Source: SZUA-442 sp963759175 (GTDB lineage: Bacteria > Actinomycetota > Acidimicrobiia > Spongiisociales > UBA5794). From it: a stretch of 64,000 bases of DNA. The notes beneath the pieces were generated by a model. That model saw only the letters and a program-made list of their open reading frames with translations. It was not told the origin of the DNA and ran no database searches. The position numbers were made by a program, and so were the translations under genes. Positions 31,903 to 41,703 of this stretch are shown here, piece by piece (position 1 is the first letter of the stretch; every line of letters starts with the position of its first letter). Location: the NCBI GenBank assembly GCA_963759175.1, contig CAVWXP010000005.1, forward strand, positions 124,001 to 188,000, written 5' to 3'.

Positions 31903-34620
31903 TCACACGGCGACGGGTTCACGCACCTCCTCGACGTCGGCGACCCCACCCGTGTGGGTGGCCGGCGTCACCAACACCAACAGGCTCGGCAATACCAGCG
32001 TCGACACCGCCAGCGACAGGGCGATCATGACGGCCGTCAGGATCCCGAAGGTGGCGAAGATGGGCGTGGGAGCCATCGCCATGACGAGGAAGCCGAGCAC
32101 CGAGGTGAGCGCCGAGAGGACGAGCGCACCCCCGGTGCCACGGCCGGCCCGGCGAACGGCATCGAGCGCGTCCCCCGGTCCCTCGAGCTCCTCGCGGTAA
32201 CGGGCCGTGAAGTGCGTCGAGAAATCGATGCCAACACCGACTGCGATCGCAGCGATCGTCGCCGTCACCACATTGACCGTGTACCCGAAGGTGGCCATGA
32301 AGGCGTAGAGCCCGATCACAACGAGTCCGATCGGCAGGACCGAAACGATGGCGAACCGGACGGACCGCAGCATCGCCATGGCCAACACGAGAGCCAGCAG
32401 CAGTGCGAGCGGCATCGACACCAGCATCGAGCGCGTGAACGAATCCATGCCGTAGTAGGACGTCAAGACGTCGCCCGACACCCGTGCACGCACTCCCGTG
32501 GTCATGGCCTCGTGAGCAATGGCCGCCTCGGTGAGTGCCGCCTCGACGGGCTCGATGATGGCTCCATCCGTGAAGCTGCCGACCTGGATCGTGATGTCGG
32601 TCGCGTACCCGGCATCGGTTTGCGCGATGTACTTGGCCGTGTCCGCTGCCGAGATCGCAGGAGCGCCATCCGGTGTGGTGACCCCGAACTCGGCGACGTG
32701 CCGATAGATGGCAGCGATGGCGGCACCCGAGTCTGGGAGGCCATTGCCGTCGGCATCGGCGAGGGATGGGCCCGAATCGGCGATCACCTCGGCTGCCGGC
32801 GATGCAACGACCATGCGCACGATGTCCGCTGCGTGGAGGGCGACGATCATCTCGCCATCCCCGTTCGTGCCGAAGTCAGCACCACTGGTACGCAACTGAG
32901 CAACCGTCGCGTCGATGGCGGCGAGGTTGTCGGGGTCGGTGAGATCGCCCTCGATGTAGATGAACGACGTGCCCTCACCGCTCGACGGGTAGTGGCCCGA
33001 GACCCGATCGATCGACTGCGCGAAGTCCGTGTCGGTGGACAGGAAGTCCTCGATCTCGAATCCCGAGCTCACCGACATGGCCTGCACGAGACCGAGGGCG
33101 CCGATCACGACCACCACAGGGATGGTGACGAACCGCCACTTGGCGAGAAGGTGGACGAGCCACCCTGCTTGGTCGAGACCGTGTGCGGCGCCGGCGTGAC
33201 CGTGCACGAGTTGCTTGCCTGCGATCCTGGCACGCCGATTGCGTCGGCGTGTCACGAACGCCGGCAGGGCCACGAATGCCACAGAGAAGATGGCGAACGT
33301 GACCAATCCGATGGCAGGCATCACGGCCGCCATGGCGACGCTCAATCCACCCATGACCGCGACGATCAACATGCCTGCGGCGTACACGTAACGCGAGACG
33401 CCCTTCACCGGATCATCGCCGACCCATGCCTCGACACCGACCGTCACGCGGGGAGCGATCTGGCCGAGGAAGAGGTAGGCGAATCCGAGGGACAGGGCAC
33501 TGCCGACACCGAACTGGATGATCGCCTCGATACCGGATGCCGCATTGGACAGGAACGCCGCGATCGACGAGGACACGGCAAGCAGCATGGCAACGAACAC
33601 GGCACGCATGCCGAGCGGATACGCCGTACCGACATCGTGGCCGTCGTCGACCTGTGCCTCACGCACACGACCGAGGCCATGGATGTAGAAGTCGACACCG
33701 AAGCTGATCATGGCGATGGGAACGACGAACGCCAGCAGGAGCGAACCCATCTTGAGTCCGAGCAGCGCTGACGTTCCATACGCGGCGAGCGTGGTTGCGG
33801 TGAGGCCGGCACCGACGACGACCGACGACCAGTAGCTGCGGTGAACGAATGCCACGAGCAGCAGGATGAGTGCAACAGCGAGGAAGATGTAGGGAGCCGA
33901 TTGCTCGGCAGCCTCACCGAACGACATCTCCGGATCGATCGCCACACCGATGGAGTCGGTCAGGAGCGCATCGGCCCGCAGGTCGTCCTGGACGGTCCGC
34001 AGCCACGTCTCCTCGGCTGCCTCGTCGGCGAAGCCCGTCGTGTCGTAGACGACCTGGGTGGTGAAGGCAGGAGAGAACCAGCCGGCATCGGTGCGGGTGG
34101 TCTGCTCTGACAGGCTGTAGCGGAAGTCGGCGAACGGTGAATCCTCAGCGAACGCCGCGTCGAGGGCCGCGTCGACCTGTGCGTCGGTGGCGGTCGCCAG
34201 GCCGTTCGGAACGAGGACGTCCACGATGTCGGCAATCGACAGGAGTCCCGGGGTCTCGGTACCCGTTGCCGGGTCGTACCGGGACACCAGGTGTTCGGCG
34301 TGAACCGGATCGACGCGTACGCGGTCTCCGAGCGTCTTCCACTCCAGGAGGGTCGCCGCGGTCAGGGTGTCGGCGCCGCGGTCGGTCGACTCGACGAGCC
34401 ATGTCTGCACCGAGACCGTCGACGTGCTGGTGAGCACGCCGGTCGCTTCCTCGTACGTGGCGAACAGCGGGCCGTCGGGCTCGAAGTCGGCGTCGTTCGT
34501 GTCGGCGACCATCGGGCCGATGATGCCAAGGCCGACCACGAGCACGATGGCTGCGGCGACGACGGCGACGATGTGGCGTCCCAGCCAGTCGTAGGTGCGA
34601 TGAATGGTTCCCCGTTCCAT
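31903..34620 (-). CDS. MmpL/RND-family transporter
   Basis: A 905-residue RND-superfamily permease of the MMPL type. One helix lies near the start (residues about 13-35), then a large external loop, a first block of five helices (about 305-470), a second helix near 560-600, a second external loop and a last block of five (about 745-880). MMPL motifs are visible in VGIDFSTHFTARYREELE near the C-terminus and in MISFGVDFYIHGLGR in the first block. These proteins export lipids or siderophores using proton-motive force, with Asp residues in the helices (GVDF, GIDF) relaying protons. A GGAGGA site precedes the ATG. No lipid-synthesis partner is adjacent. Confidence 0.9.
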   Translation of the reverse strand: MERGTIHRTYDWLGRHIVAVVAAAIVLVVGLGIIGPMVADTNDADFEPDGPLFATYEEATGVLTSTSTVSVQTWLVESTDRGADTLTAATLLEWKTLGDRVRVDPVHAEHLVSRYDPATGTETPGLLSIADIVDVLVPNGLATATDAQVDAALDAAFAEDSPFADFRYSLSEQTTRTDAGWFSPAFTTQVVYDTTGFADEAAEETWLRTVQDDLRADALLTDSIGVAIDPEMSFGEAAEQSAPYIFLAVALILLLVAFVHRSYWSSVVVGAGLTATTLAAYGTSALLGLKMGSLLLAFVVPIAMISFGVDFYIHGLGRVREAQVDDGHDVGTAYPLGMRAVFVAMLLAVSSSIAAFLSNAASGIEAIIQFGVGSALSLGFAYLFLGQIAPRVTVGVEAWVGDDPVKGVSRYVYAAGMLIVAVMGGLSVAMAAVMPAIGLVTFAIFSVAFVALPAFVTRRRNRRARIAGKQLVHGHAGAAHGLDQAGWLVHLLAKWRFVTIPVVVVIGALGLVQAMSVSSGFEIEDFLSTDTDFAQSIDRVSGHYPSSGEGTSFIYIEGDLTDPDNLAAIDATVAQLRTSGADFGTNGDGEMIVALHAADIVRMVVASPAAEVIADSGPSLADADGNGLPDSGAAIAAIYRHVAEFGVTTPDGAPAISAADTAKYIAQTDAGYATDITIQVGSFTDGAIIEPVEAALTEAAIAHEAMTTGVRARVSGDVLTSYYGMDSFTRSMLVSMPLALLLALVLAMAMLRSVRFAIVSVLPIGLVVIGLYAFMATFGYTVNVVTATIAAIAVGVGIDFSTHFTARYREELEGPGDALDAVRRAGRGTGGALVLSALTSVLGFLVMAMAPTPIFATFGILTAVMIALSLAVSTLVLPSLLVLVTPATHTGGVADVEEVREPVAV

Positions 34621-34826
34621 GATGTCCTCCCGTTGTGTGAGCGGCCGTGCCGCCGTGACATGGACACCTTCCCGCGACCGATCGAAGCGCGGTATCGGGT
34701 ATGCACCGCTCGTTCCCCCGAGTCCCCGACACGGTGGGTCAGGTGATCCCCTAGGGGATGTCCCCGGGTTCCGTCGCGCAACCGGAACGAATCCGCGAGA
34801 ATCGACCCAACGAACCGAGAGGTGAC

Positions 34827-36794
34827 ATGAGCGACCCAGGTATCGAGAACCTTCTCCACGAGGACCGCGTCTTCGATCCCCCCGCTGCATTCGCCGCACG
34901 GGCGAACGCAGGTGAGGCCCTGTACGCCGAGGCCGATACGGATCACGTGGCGTTCTGGACGGACCAGGCCCTCTCACGCCTCGACTGGTTCACGCCGCCG
35001 ACCGCCGGGCTCGACGACAGTCGTGCTCCGTTCTACACGTGGTTCGCTGACGGCGAGCTCAACGTGTCGTACAACTGCCTCGATCGACACCTCGCAACGG
35101 GTGCCGACAAGGTCGCCTACCACTGGATCGGCGAACCGGGAGACACCCGCACCATCACCTATGGCGAGCTGGCAGGGCAGGTCAACCGCTTCGCCAACGG
35201 GCTCCGATCGATCGGGGTGAAGAAGGGCGACCGCGTGGCGATCTACATGGGGATGGTCCCCGAACTCGCCGTCGCCATGCTGGCGTGCTCCCGGATCGGG
35301 GCAGCACACTCCGTGATCTTCGGCGGGTTCAGCGCCGAGGCGATCGTCGATCGTGTCGACGATGCGCAGGCAACCGTCCTGATCACGTGCGATGGGGCAT
35401 GGAGGCGCGGATCGATCATCCCGCTCAAGGACAACTGCGACGCCGCCATGGCCGCCGCATCGACCATCGAGCACTGCATCGTCGTGGAACGCACGAGCCA
35501 TCCGGTGGACATGGTCGCCGGACGCGACATCTGGTGGCACGACCTGGTGGCCGACCAGCCCGAGGTGTGCGAGCCGGAGGTGATGAACGCCGAGGACCTG
35601 CTGTACATCCTCTACACGTCGGGAACGACGGCCAAGCCCAAGGGCATCATGCACACGACGGGCGGGTACCTCACCGGTGCTGCAACGACACATTCGATGG
35701 TCTTCGACATCAAGCCCGACACCGACGTGTACTGGTGCGCTGCGGACATCGGATGGGTCACGGGCCACACATACATCGTGTACGGACCGCTGGCGAACCA
35801 CACCACCGGTGTGATGTACGAGGGCACGCCCGACTACCCCGACAAGGACCGCCTGTGGTCGATCATCGAGGACTACGGCGTCACGATCCTCTACACGGCG
35901 CCAACGGCCATCCGCGCCTTCATGAAGTGGGGTGCGGAGTACCCGGGGAGTCGGGACCTGTCGAGCCTGCGCCTACTCGGCACGGTCGGCGAGCCGATCA
36001 ACCCCGAAGCATGGATGTGGTACCACGAGGTCATCGGTGGCGGCCGTTGTCCCATCGTCGACACGTGGTGGCAGACCGAGACGGGCAGCATCATGATCTC
36101 ACCCCTCCCCGGCGTGACAGCAACCAAACCGGGTTCGGCGACGAAGGCGATCCCCGGGATCACGGCCGAGGTCGTTGACATGGACGGCGAGGCCGTTCCC
36201 CTCGGCGGTGGGGGCTTCCTCACCATCACCCAACCGTGGCCGTCGATGCTGCGATCGATCTACGGCGACGACCAGCGCTACGTCGACACCTACTGGTCAC
36301 GGTACCCGGGCCGCTACTTCCCCGGCGACGGGGCAAAGATCGACGAGGACGGCTACCTGTGGGTGCTCGGGCGAGTCGACGACGTGATGAACGTCTCGGG
36401 GCATCGCATCTCGACCATGGAGGTGGAGTCGGCCCTCGTCTCCCACGACGCCGTCGCAGAGGCGGCCGTCGTCGGGGCCACCGACGACCTCACGGGGCAG
36501 GCCATTGCCGCGTTCGTGACGCTGCGTGGTGGCTTCGAGCCCTCGGACGAGCTCAACGACGAGCTGAGGAACCACGTCGCGACGAAGATCGGCCCGATCG
36601 CCAAGCCCCGCACGATCGTCTTCACGCCGGATCTCCCCAAGACGCGGTCGGGGAAGATCATGCGAAGGCTGCTGCGCGACATCTCGGACCACCGGACCCT
36701 TGGCGACGTCACGACGCTCGCCAACGCCGAGATCGTGCAATCCATCGCCGACCAGGCCGAAGCCCAGACACCCGACGGACGAGGAACCACGTGA
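34827..36794 (+). CDS. acs: acetyl-CoA synthetase
   Basis: A 655-residue AMP-forming acetyl-CoA synthetase that makes acetyl-CoA from acetate, ATP and CoA. The N-terminal ACAS domain is followed by the core motif YTSGTTAKPKGIMHT (residues about 265-279), WWQTETGSIM, YFPGDGAKIDEDGYLWVLGRVDD, and the C-terminal PKTRSGKIMRRLLR, whose Lys is the usual acetylation-controlled residue. The length matches Acs (about 650). The upstream 206 bases, shared with the divergent MmpL gene, should contain its promoter. It overlaps the S10-type peptidase gene by 4 bases (GTGA). Confidence 0.96.
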   Translation: MSDPGIENLLHEDRVFDPPAAFAARANAGEALYAEADTDHVAFWTDQALSRLDWFTPPTAGLDDSRAPFYTWFADGELNVSYNCLDRHLATGADKVAYHWIGEPGDTRTITYGELAGQVNRFANGLRSIGVKKGDRVAIYMGMVPELAVAMLACSRIGAAHSVIFGGFSAEAIVDRVDDAQATVLITCDGAWRRGSIIPLKDNCDAAMAAASTIEHCIVVERTSHPVDMVAGRDIWWHDLVADQPEVCEPEVMNAEDLLYILYTSGTTAKPKGIMHTTGGYLTGAATTHSMVFDIKPDTDVYWCAADIGWVTGHTYIVYGPLANHTTGVMYEGTPDYPDKDRLWSIIEDYGVTILYTAPTAIRAFMKWGAEYPGSRDLSSLRLLGTVGEPINPEAWMWYHEVIGGGRCPIVDTWWQTETGSIMISPLPGVTATKPGSATKAIPGITAEVVDMDGEAVPLGGGGFLTITQPWPSMLRSIYGDDQRYVDTYWSRYPGRYFPGDGAKIDEDGYLWVLGRVDDVMNVSGHRISTMEVESALVSHDAVAEAAVVGATDDLTGQAIAAFVTLRGGFEPSDELNDELRNHVATKIGPIAKPRTIVFTPDLPKTRSGKIMRRLLRDISDHRTLGDVTTLANAEIVQSIADQAEAQTPDGRGTT

Positions 36795-38296
36795 CGGACG
36801 ACACAGCGAAACCGAAGGACGACGACAAGGCAGCGGGGAAGGACGCCCCGAAGCCACCACCCGAGCACCACGAGGAGGCGTTCTCCGAAACCGAGCACGC
36901 CATCGAGGTCGGCGGCGAGACCATCCCCTACACCGCCACGGCGGGACGGATCGTGCTCAAGGAGGAGGACGACACCAAGAAGGCCTCGTTCTTCTTCACC
37001 GCGTACACGAAACAGGGCGTCGAGGATCCTGCAGACCGGCCGATCGTGTTCGCCTTCAACGGTGGACCGGGGTCGTCGTCGGTGTGGCTCCACCTCGGCA
37101 TCCTCGGACCCAAGCGGGTCGCACTCGATGACAAGGGGAACCTCGAGGCGCTCCCCGGCAAGCTCATCGACAACGACCAGACCTTGCTCACCCACGCCGA
37201 CCTCGTGTTCATCGACCCGGTGTCGACCGGTTTCACCAGGGCGATCGACAAGGACGACGAGCGTTCGTACCACCACTTCGAGAAGGACATCGAGACCGTC
37301 GGCGCCTTCGTGCGGATGTACCTGACGAGGTACAACCGTTGGTCGTCGCCGAAGTTCCTCGCCGGTGAGAGCTACGGCACGACCCGATCGGCCGGCCTGG
37401 CCGGGCACCTCCTGTCGCGCTACGGCATCGCGCTCAACGGCGTGATCCTGATCAGCTCGGTGCTGTCGTTCCAGACGATCGCCCTCGATTCGACGAGCTA
37501 TACGTTCCACCGGGGCAACGACCTCCCCTACGTCGTGTACCTCCCCTCGTACACGGCCACGGCGTGGTTCCACGACGCCCTGTCGGACGAGCTCCTCGAG
37601 CGCGACCTCACCGATCTCCTCGCGGAGGTGGAGGCGTTCGCCGAGACCGACTACGTCCTTGCCCTCCAGCAGGGGTCGCGCCTCGATCGCGCCACGTTCG
37701 ACGAGGTGGCGACCCGCCTGGCTGCCTACACGGGCCTCGATCGGGCGTTCATCGAACGGTCTGACCTGCGGATCGAGAAGTTCCACTTCATGAAGGAACT
37801 GCTGCGAGACCAGGGGTTGACGGTGGGCAGGCTCGACTCCCGGTACCGGGGCGTCGATCGCTACCAGGTCGGTTCGATGCTCGAGCACGATCCGTCACTC
37901 GACGTGTGGATGGGTCCGTACACGGCGACGTTCAACGACTACGTGCGGAGAGATCTGGGGTACGAGAGCGACCTCGTGTACGAGATCCTCAATCCGAAGG
38001 TGTGGCCGTGGAACTACGAGAAGTTCCAGAATGCCTACGTGGAGGTGTCGGAGACCCTCCGCGACACGATGACGAAGAACCCCGGCATGCGGGTGTACGT
38101 GGCGAGTGGGTACTACGACCTCGCGACGCCGTACTTCGCCACCGAGCACACCATCGCCCACCTCGGCATCGAGGACGCCCTGCGGGACAACATCACGGTG
38201 TCGTACTTCGAGGCAGGACACATGATGTACGTCCACAAACCCTCGATCGAGATCCTCGGCCCCGACCTGCGCACCTTCGTCGAGAACGCCACCTGA
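36791..38296 (+). CDS. S10 serine carboxypeptidase-like protein without signal peptide
   Basis: A 501-residue protein of the peptidase S10 family: VFAFNGGPGSSSVWLHLG (oxyanion region, about residues 86-103), nucleophile Ser194 in AGESYGTTR, the Asp region in YVASGYYDLATPYFAT and catalytic His in FEAGHMMYVHKP. S10 enzymes normally are secreted or vacuolar, but this one starts with a charged Asp/Lys/Pro-rich stretch (residues 1-35) and has no signal peptide, so it is predicted to be cytosolic. It overlaps acs by 4 bases and should be cotranslated. Role unknown. Confidence 0.88.
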   Translation: MTDDTAKPKDDDKAAGKDAPKPPPEHHEEAFSETEHAIEVGGETIPYTATAGRIVLKEEDDTKKASFFFTAYTKQGVEDPADRPIVFAFNGGPGSSSVWLHLGILGPKRVALDDKGNLEALPGKLIDNDQTLLTHADLVFIDPVSTGFTRAIDKDDERSYHHFEKDIETVGAFVRMYLTRYNRWSSPKFLAGESYGTTRSAGLAGHLLSRYGIALNGVILISSVLSFQTIALDSTSYTFHRGNDLPYVVYLPSYTATAWFHDALSDELLERDLTDLLAEVEAFAETDYVLALQQGSRLDRATFDEVATRLAAYTGLDRAFIERSDLRIEKFHFMKELLRDQGLTVGRLDSRYRGVDRYQVGSMLEHDPSLDVWMGPYTATFNDYVRRDLGYESDLVYEILNPKVWPWNYEKFQNAYVEVSETLRDTMTKNPGMRVYVASGYYDLATPYFATEHTIAHLGIEDALRDNITVSYFEAGHMMYVHKPSIEILGPDLRTFVENAT

Positions 38297-38297
38297 C

Positions 38298-38352
38298 CCG
38301 TTCTTGCGTAAATGGCGTTCATCCTGTGCGGACGCCATTTACGCAAGAACGG
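38298..38352. repeat. hairpin repeat, copy B (inverted, shortened core)
   Basis: Arms CCGTTCTTGCGTAAATGGCGT (38298-38318) and the exact complement at 38332-38352 form a perfect 21-base stem with a 13-base loop. The core TCATCCTGTGCGGA matches the reverse complement of the copy A/C core with an 8-base deletion, so this copy is inserted in the opposite orientation. It lies between convergent genes and can terminate both. Confidence 0.9.
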
Positions 38353-38358
38353 AAGGGT

Positions 38359-38763
38359 CTACTCGGTGGCCAATCCGTCGAGGACCGCATCCACCTCGGC
38401 CTCGAGGCGGCCGAGCTCGCGATACGCATACTCGAGATCGGGCAGTGTCGTGCTCTGGGGCGGGCACTCGAACGCGATCGACTCGGCGATGGACACCCAT
38501 TCGCGGACGGGCACGTCGAGGGAGAAATCGGGGGTGGGGCTCACGGATCGAGCGGACGTCCGGAGCTCTGAGAGAGCCGCGGCACACATCGCCCGATCTG
38601 GCGGATCACCGAGCTCGTCGTACGTCGGAAAGGCTGACACGAGCGACTCCCAGTCGGGTTGCCAGGACTCGAAAGACGGACGATTGTCGCCCCCACACGC
38701 GGCAAGGATCGACAGGAGCAGTGCAGCGATCGCAAGGACGGGGATGAAGCGCCGAATCACCAT
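38359..38763 (-). CDS. predicted lipoprotein of unknown function
   Basis: A 134-residue protein with signal peptide and lipobox LAAC (IPVLAIAALLLSILAACGG), then a helical domain with two more Cys (AMCAAALSELRTS and FECPPQSTT). No family recognised. Starts 15 and 42 bases further upstream are also possible; the shortest gives the most typical signal peptide. The stop lies 6 bases beyond the hairpin repeat. Confidence 0.68.
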   Translation of the reverse strand: MVIRRFIPVLAIAALLLSILAACGGDNRPSFESWQPDWESLVSAFPTYDELGDPPDRAMCAAALSELRTSARSVSPTPDFSLDVPVREWVSIAESIAFECPPQSTTLPDLEYAYRELGRLEAEVDAVLDGLATE

Positions 38764-38808
38764 CGAACGGTATCCCATCTCTCCACGAAATCTCTCCCGG
38801 ATCAACGA

Positions 38809-39393
38809 TCACTCACCCGACTTCGACCGCCGAACCCACATGAGACCTGACACCACCAGGAGGACCAGTCCTGCAGTGAAGACTGCCCAATCGGGTCCCT
38901 CCTCCAGACGCCTTCCGCTGTCGACCACCTCGAGGCCGGAAACATCGAGGAAGGACTCACCGCTGCGCGCTGGATCGTGATACCGCCACACGCCGGTTGC
39001 CCGCACCACCGGCCCCTCCAGTCGGTATCCGCCGACCGGATCGAGGCCCCGCCCGAGCTCAGTCGGCAGGCGCATCCCGACACCGACGTTCGCCCCCGAC
39101 CTGGCACCACCGTCGACGATCGCGGCACGCGCATAGGTGTCGTCGTTGATCTGCGTCCACATGAAGCCGTCCCTGCGGAACCCGTAGTCGCCGACGAGTT
39201 CCCCTTCGATGGTGATGACCTGCAGGTCGTAGTCCGCTGGGGCGGCGAGTACGTCGCTCAGGGCGATCGGAGCCGGAACGGCTCCGACGTTCTCCTGGGC
39301 ATGGGCTGCCTGTCCGATGCAAGCGAGAGCCATCGTGACCATGATCGCCACGGCGGCGACACGACGGATGCTGGTGGTCATTCGGCGGGACAT
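38809..39393 (-). CDS. exported protein with C-terminal membrane anchor
   Basis: A 194-residue protein with a Sec signal peptide (residues 1-33, RRVAAVAIMVTMALACIGQAAHA), a beta-rich domain with APADYDLQVITIEGELVG and MWTQINDDTYA, and one C-terminal helix (about 172-187) before basic residues (VRRSKSG). The domain resembles an OB-fold or tRNA_anti-like DUF4131-type module seen in membrane-displayed proteins, which is only an inference. It precedes trkH in the opposite order (trkH upstream) with 7 bases between, suggesting it belongs to the Trk transcript. Confidence 0.7.
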   Translation of the reverse strand: MSRRMTTSIRRVAAVAIMVTMALACIGQAAHAQENVGAVPAPIALSDVLAAPADYDLQVITIEGELVGDYGFRRDGFMWTQINDDTYARAAIVDGGARSGANVGVGMRLPTELGRGLDPVGGYRLEGPVVRATGVWRYHDPARSGESFLDVSGLEVVDSGRRLEEGPDWAVFTAGLVLLVVSGLMWVRRSKSGE

Positions 39394-39400
39394 GCTGGCG

Positions 39401-40897
39401 TCACCTCCCCCGGACCCACGCATACAGGAATCCGAACAGGGCGAACACGGCAACGAACTCGAGACGTCCGAGCCACATCTGGCCCACGTAGGTCACCTTG
39501 AGCAGCATCGGCATGGCCGGTTCCGTGACACCGACGGACAACCCGACCGACGCCCCGGCACTGACGGACTCGAACAAGGCCTCCTGGACCCCGTACCCGA
39601 AGCCGAGAGCGACACCCGCCCCCACCAGGAACAGTGCCACATACAAGAGCGCGACAACCATGGCCGACTGACCGAGCTCCGGTGTGAGTTGCCGTCGGCC
39701 GGATTGGAAGTACTGCGTCCTCACGAGCGCACCTTCGGGCAACAGCAGTTGCTTGGTCTGGTTGACCACCGACTTGACGATCAGGCCGGTACGCAACGCC
39801 TTGACGCCGCCAGCGGTGGACGATCCCATGCCACCGAGCGCCATTGCGATGAACAACCCGGCAAACGCCAGCCCGCCCCACGTTGCCAACTCGACCGAGG
39901 GAACTGTCGAGAACCCCGTGCCGCTGTGGGCCGAGAGCAGCTGGAAGGACCCTTGTCGGGTCAACCCAGCCAGGGATCCGAACACACCCGTCGCCGCCAA
40001 TCCGGCCATGGTCAGCGCGAGGGTGGCTGTGAACGTAGCGAGGATCGTCCTCGTCTCGAGGTTTCGGAACGCAACCCGACGTGGGCCCCGCCACAGCGCG
40101 TAATGCACCCCGAACGACATCGCGCCGGACACCATCAGCACCGCCGTGAAGAACTCGAACACGGCCGAGTGGTAATAGCCGAGGTTCGTCGACTGCGCAG
40201 CAAACCCGCCCGTGTCGAACGCCGCAAAGAAGACCATGAGCGCGTGGAAGAACGAGCGTTTCCACTCGAACCCGAGCACCTGGTGGGCGATCACACCCAA
40301 GGTGGCGACACCCACGAGTAGGTGGACGAGTGCGACGGCCCAGATGAACCTCGCTGTTGATCGGACCGAGGGGAGGATGCGTTCGTCCCTCGCCTCGCCG
40401 TAGTAGAGGGTCAACCCACCACCACCGGCGAACAGGACGAGGGCAGCGATGATGATGCCCTGGCCACCGAGGAAGTGGAGCAGGTGGCGCCAGAAGTTCA
40501 GCGACGGTGCCAGATGGTCGAGGTCCTGCACGAGCGAGAGACCGGTCGTGGTCAGACCCGACATGGCATCAAAGACCGCATCCACCGGACTGCCGTAGTG
40601 GCCGGAGAACACGAAAGGGATCGAACCCACGACCGGCACGATCAGCCACGTCAGGGCCACCACGACCATGCCATGACTCCAATCGAGCCTGTCCTCCTTG
40701 GGCTCCAGGCGCAACCCGACCTGCCCGATGAAGGCGAACACCCCGATCATCAGCAGGAACGAAGCGAAGGGATGCCACTCCCGCCCGAGCACCGACCAGG
40801 TAAGCGGCAAGAGACTCGCCACGGCGACGACCGTACAGACACGGCCGAGCGAATGGGCGACGATGCGGAAATCCTCCCTTCCTGGTCGGATCAACAC
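39401..40897 (-). CDS. trkH: Trk-type potassium transport membrane subunit
   Basis: A 498-residue KtrB/TrkH-type cation transporter with about ten helices and four pore loops. Selectivity-filter-like motifs: TTTGLSLVQDL (pore 1), FDTGGFAAQS (pore 2), SAHSGTGFSTV (pore 3) and SAGASVGLSVGVT (pore 4). K+ flows through the pore dimer and is gated by the peripheral TrkA ring. The start is GTG, 1 base after the small upstream gene's stop. The two TrkA genes lie directly upstream. Confidence 0.93.
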   Translation of the reverse strand: MLIRPGREDFRIVAHSLGRVCTVVAVASLLPLTWSVLGREWHPFASFLLMIGVFAFIGQVGLRLEPKEDRLDWSHGMVVVALTWLIVPVVGSIPFVFSGHYGSPVDAVFDAMSGLTTTGLSLVQDLDHLAPSLNFWRHLLHFLGGQGIIIAALVLFAGGGGLTLYYGEARDERILPSVRSTARFIWAVALVHLLVGVATLGVIAHQVLGFEWKRSFFHALMVFFAAFDTGGFAAQSTNLGYYHSAVFEFFTAVLMVSGAMSFGVHYALWRGPRRVAFRNLETRTILATFTATLALTMAGLAATGVFGSLAGLTRQGSFQLLSAHSGTGFSTVPSVELATWGGLAFAGLFIAMALGGMGSSTAGGVKALRTGLIVKSVVNQTKQLLLPEGALVRTQYFQSGRRQLTPELGQSAMVVALLYVALFLVGAGVALGFGYGVQEALFESVSAGASVGLSVGVTEPAMPMLLKVTYVGQMWLGRLEFVAVFALFGFLYAWVRGR

Positions 40898-40898
40898 C

Positions 40899-41048
40899 TC
40901 AGAACACCATCAACGCAAGCGCTGCGAACACGAACGCACCGCCGACGAGGACGACGACGATCGCCACCTCTATAGCGAAGGCTGACAGGGCGCCACCGAT
41001 GCCTCTGGGCCAGGTGGAACGTCCGTGCCGGGCGTCGTCGTCAGCCAC
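40899..41048 (-). CDS. small single-pass membrane protein in the trk operon (49 aa)
   Basis: A 49-residue protein with a hydrophilic, positively charged N-terminus (ADDDARHGRSTWPR) and one transmembrane helix (about residues 22-46, FAIEVAIVVVLVGGAFVFAALAL). The GTG start overlaps the trkA stop (the 3 codons overlap by 8 bases), and its stop is 1 base from the trkH start. Such tight packing between trkA and trkH suggests a Trk accessory subunit, similar in placement to small K+-transport peptides such as KdpF. Not recognised by family. Confidence 0.65.
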   Translation of the reverse strand: MADDDARHGRSTWPRGIGGALSAFAIEVAIVVVLVGGAFVFAALALMVF

Positions 41049-41703
41049 GGCGCTCCCGCCTGTCGGCGAAGACCCTCCGTAAGGCATCCTCGTACTCCAC
41101 CGCCGTCACCGCCGTGATGCGATCGCCGGGAACGATGACGGTACTGGCACTGGGCACGATGACCTCGGTACCTCGAACGACCGCTGCGAGCACCGTTGGA
41201 TCGGGCAAGTCGATCGTGCGGATCTCGGATGGCCGGAATGACAGCGGCACCTCGAATTCGAGAACCGACACCTGACCTCGACCGACGAGCGCGATCCGCT
41301 CGAGCCCCGCAGTGGCGATCTCTTGGGAAATGACGCGCACCATCAGGTCGGTCACGGCGACCACCGGGATGTGAAGGGCCTCGAAAGTCGCTCGATTGGC
41401 GGGGGCGTTGAGCCTGGCGATGATGTGCTTGGCGCCCAACGTCGTCCCCAGCTGGCAGGCAACGAGGTTCACCTCGTCTCGACCCGTGACTGCCAGGAGC
41501 CAATCGGCGTCGGCCACATCCGCCGCACGGAGGACGCTCACGTCGGTGCCATCGCCATGGATGACGACGGCATCGATGTCGTCCGCGAGGCTCTGCGCCC
41601 TTTCTGCGTTGGGTTCGACGACCGCAACGAAATGCCCCTCGGTGACGAGTTCCCTGGCGAGGAACGAACCGACCTTCCCGCCACCGACGAGCAGCATCCT
41701 CAT
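41041..41703 (-). CDS. trkA: Trk potassium uptake regulatory protein TrkA (second copy)
   Basis: A 220-residue RCK protein: RCK_N (residues 1-130) with NAD/ATP-binding GGGKVGSFLARELVTEGH and the acidic end of beta 2 (VVEPNAER), then an RCK_C (about 140-215). It gates TrkH. It overlaps the upstream TrkA by 4 bases and the small membrane protein downstream. Two separate single-unit TrkA genes replace the double TrkA of E. coli. Confidence 0.93.
   Translation of the reverse strand: MRMLLVGGGKVGSFLARELVTEGHFVAVVEPNAERAQSLADDIDAVVIHGDGTDVSVLRAADVADADWLLAVTGRDEVNLVACQLGTTLGAKHIIARLNAPANRATFEALHIPVVAVTDLMVRVISQEIATAGLERIALVGRGQVSVLEFEVPLSFRPSEIRTIDLPDPTVLAAVVRGTEVIVPSASTVIVPGDRITAVTAVEYEDALRRVFADRRERRG

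Noticed and set aside
31888..33771. Long rightward open frame of 627 codons
   Set aside because: It lies antisense to the well-supported MmpL gene; its product is His/Arg/Asp-rich low-complexity, typical of the opposite strand of a high-GC gene.
38339..38587. Leftward frame ending in D-P-S-V-L-A at repeat copy B
   Set aside because: It is a shadow of the lipoprotein gene; the ending merely shows that the repeat arm encodes the same peptide in this frame.
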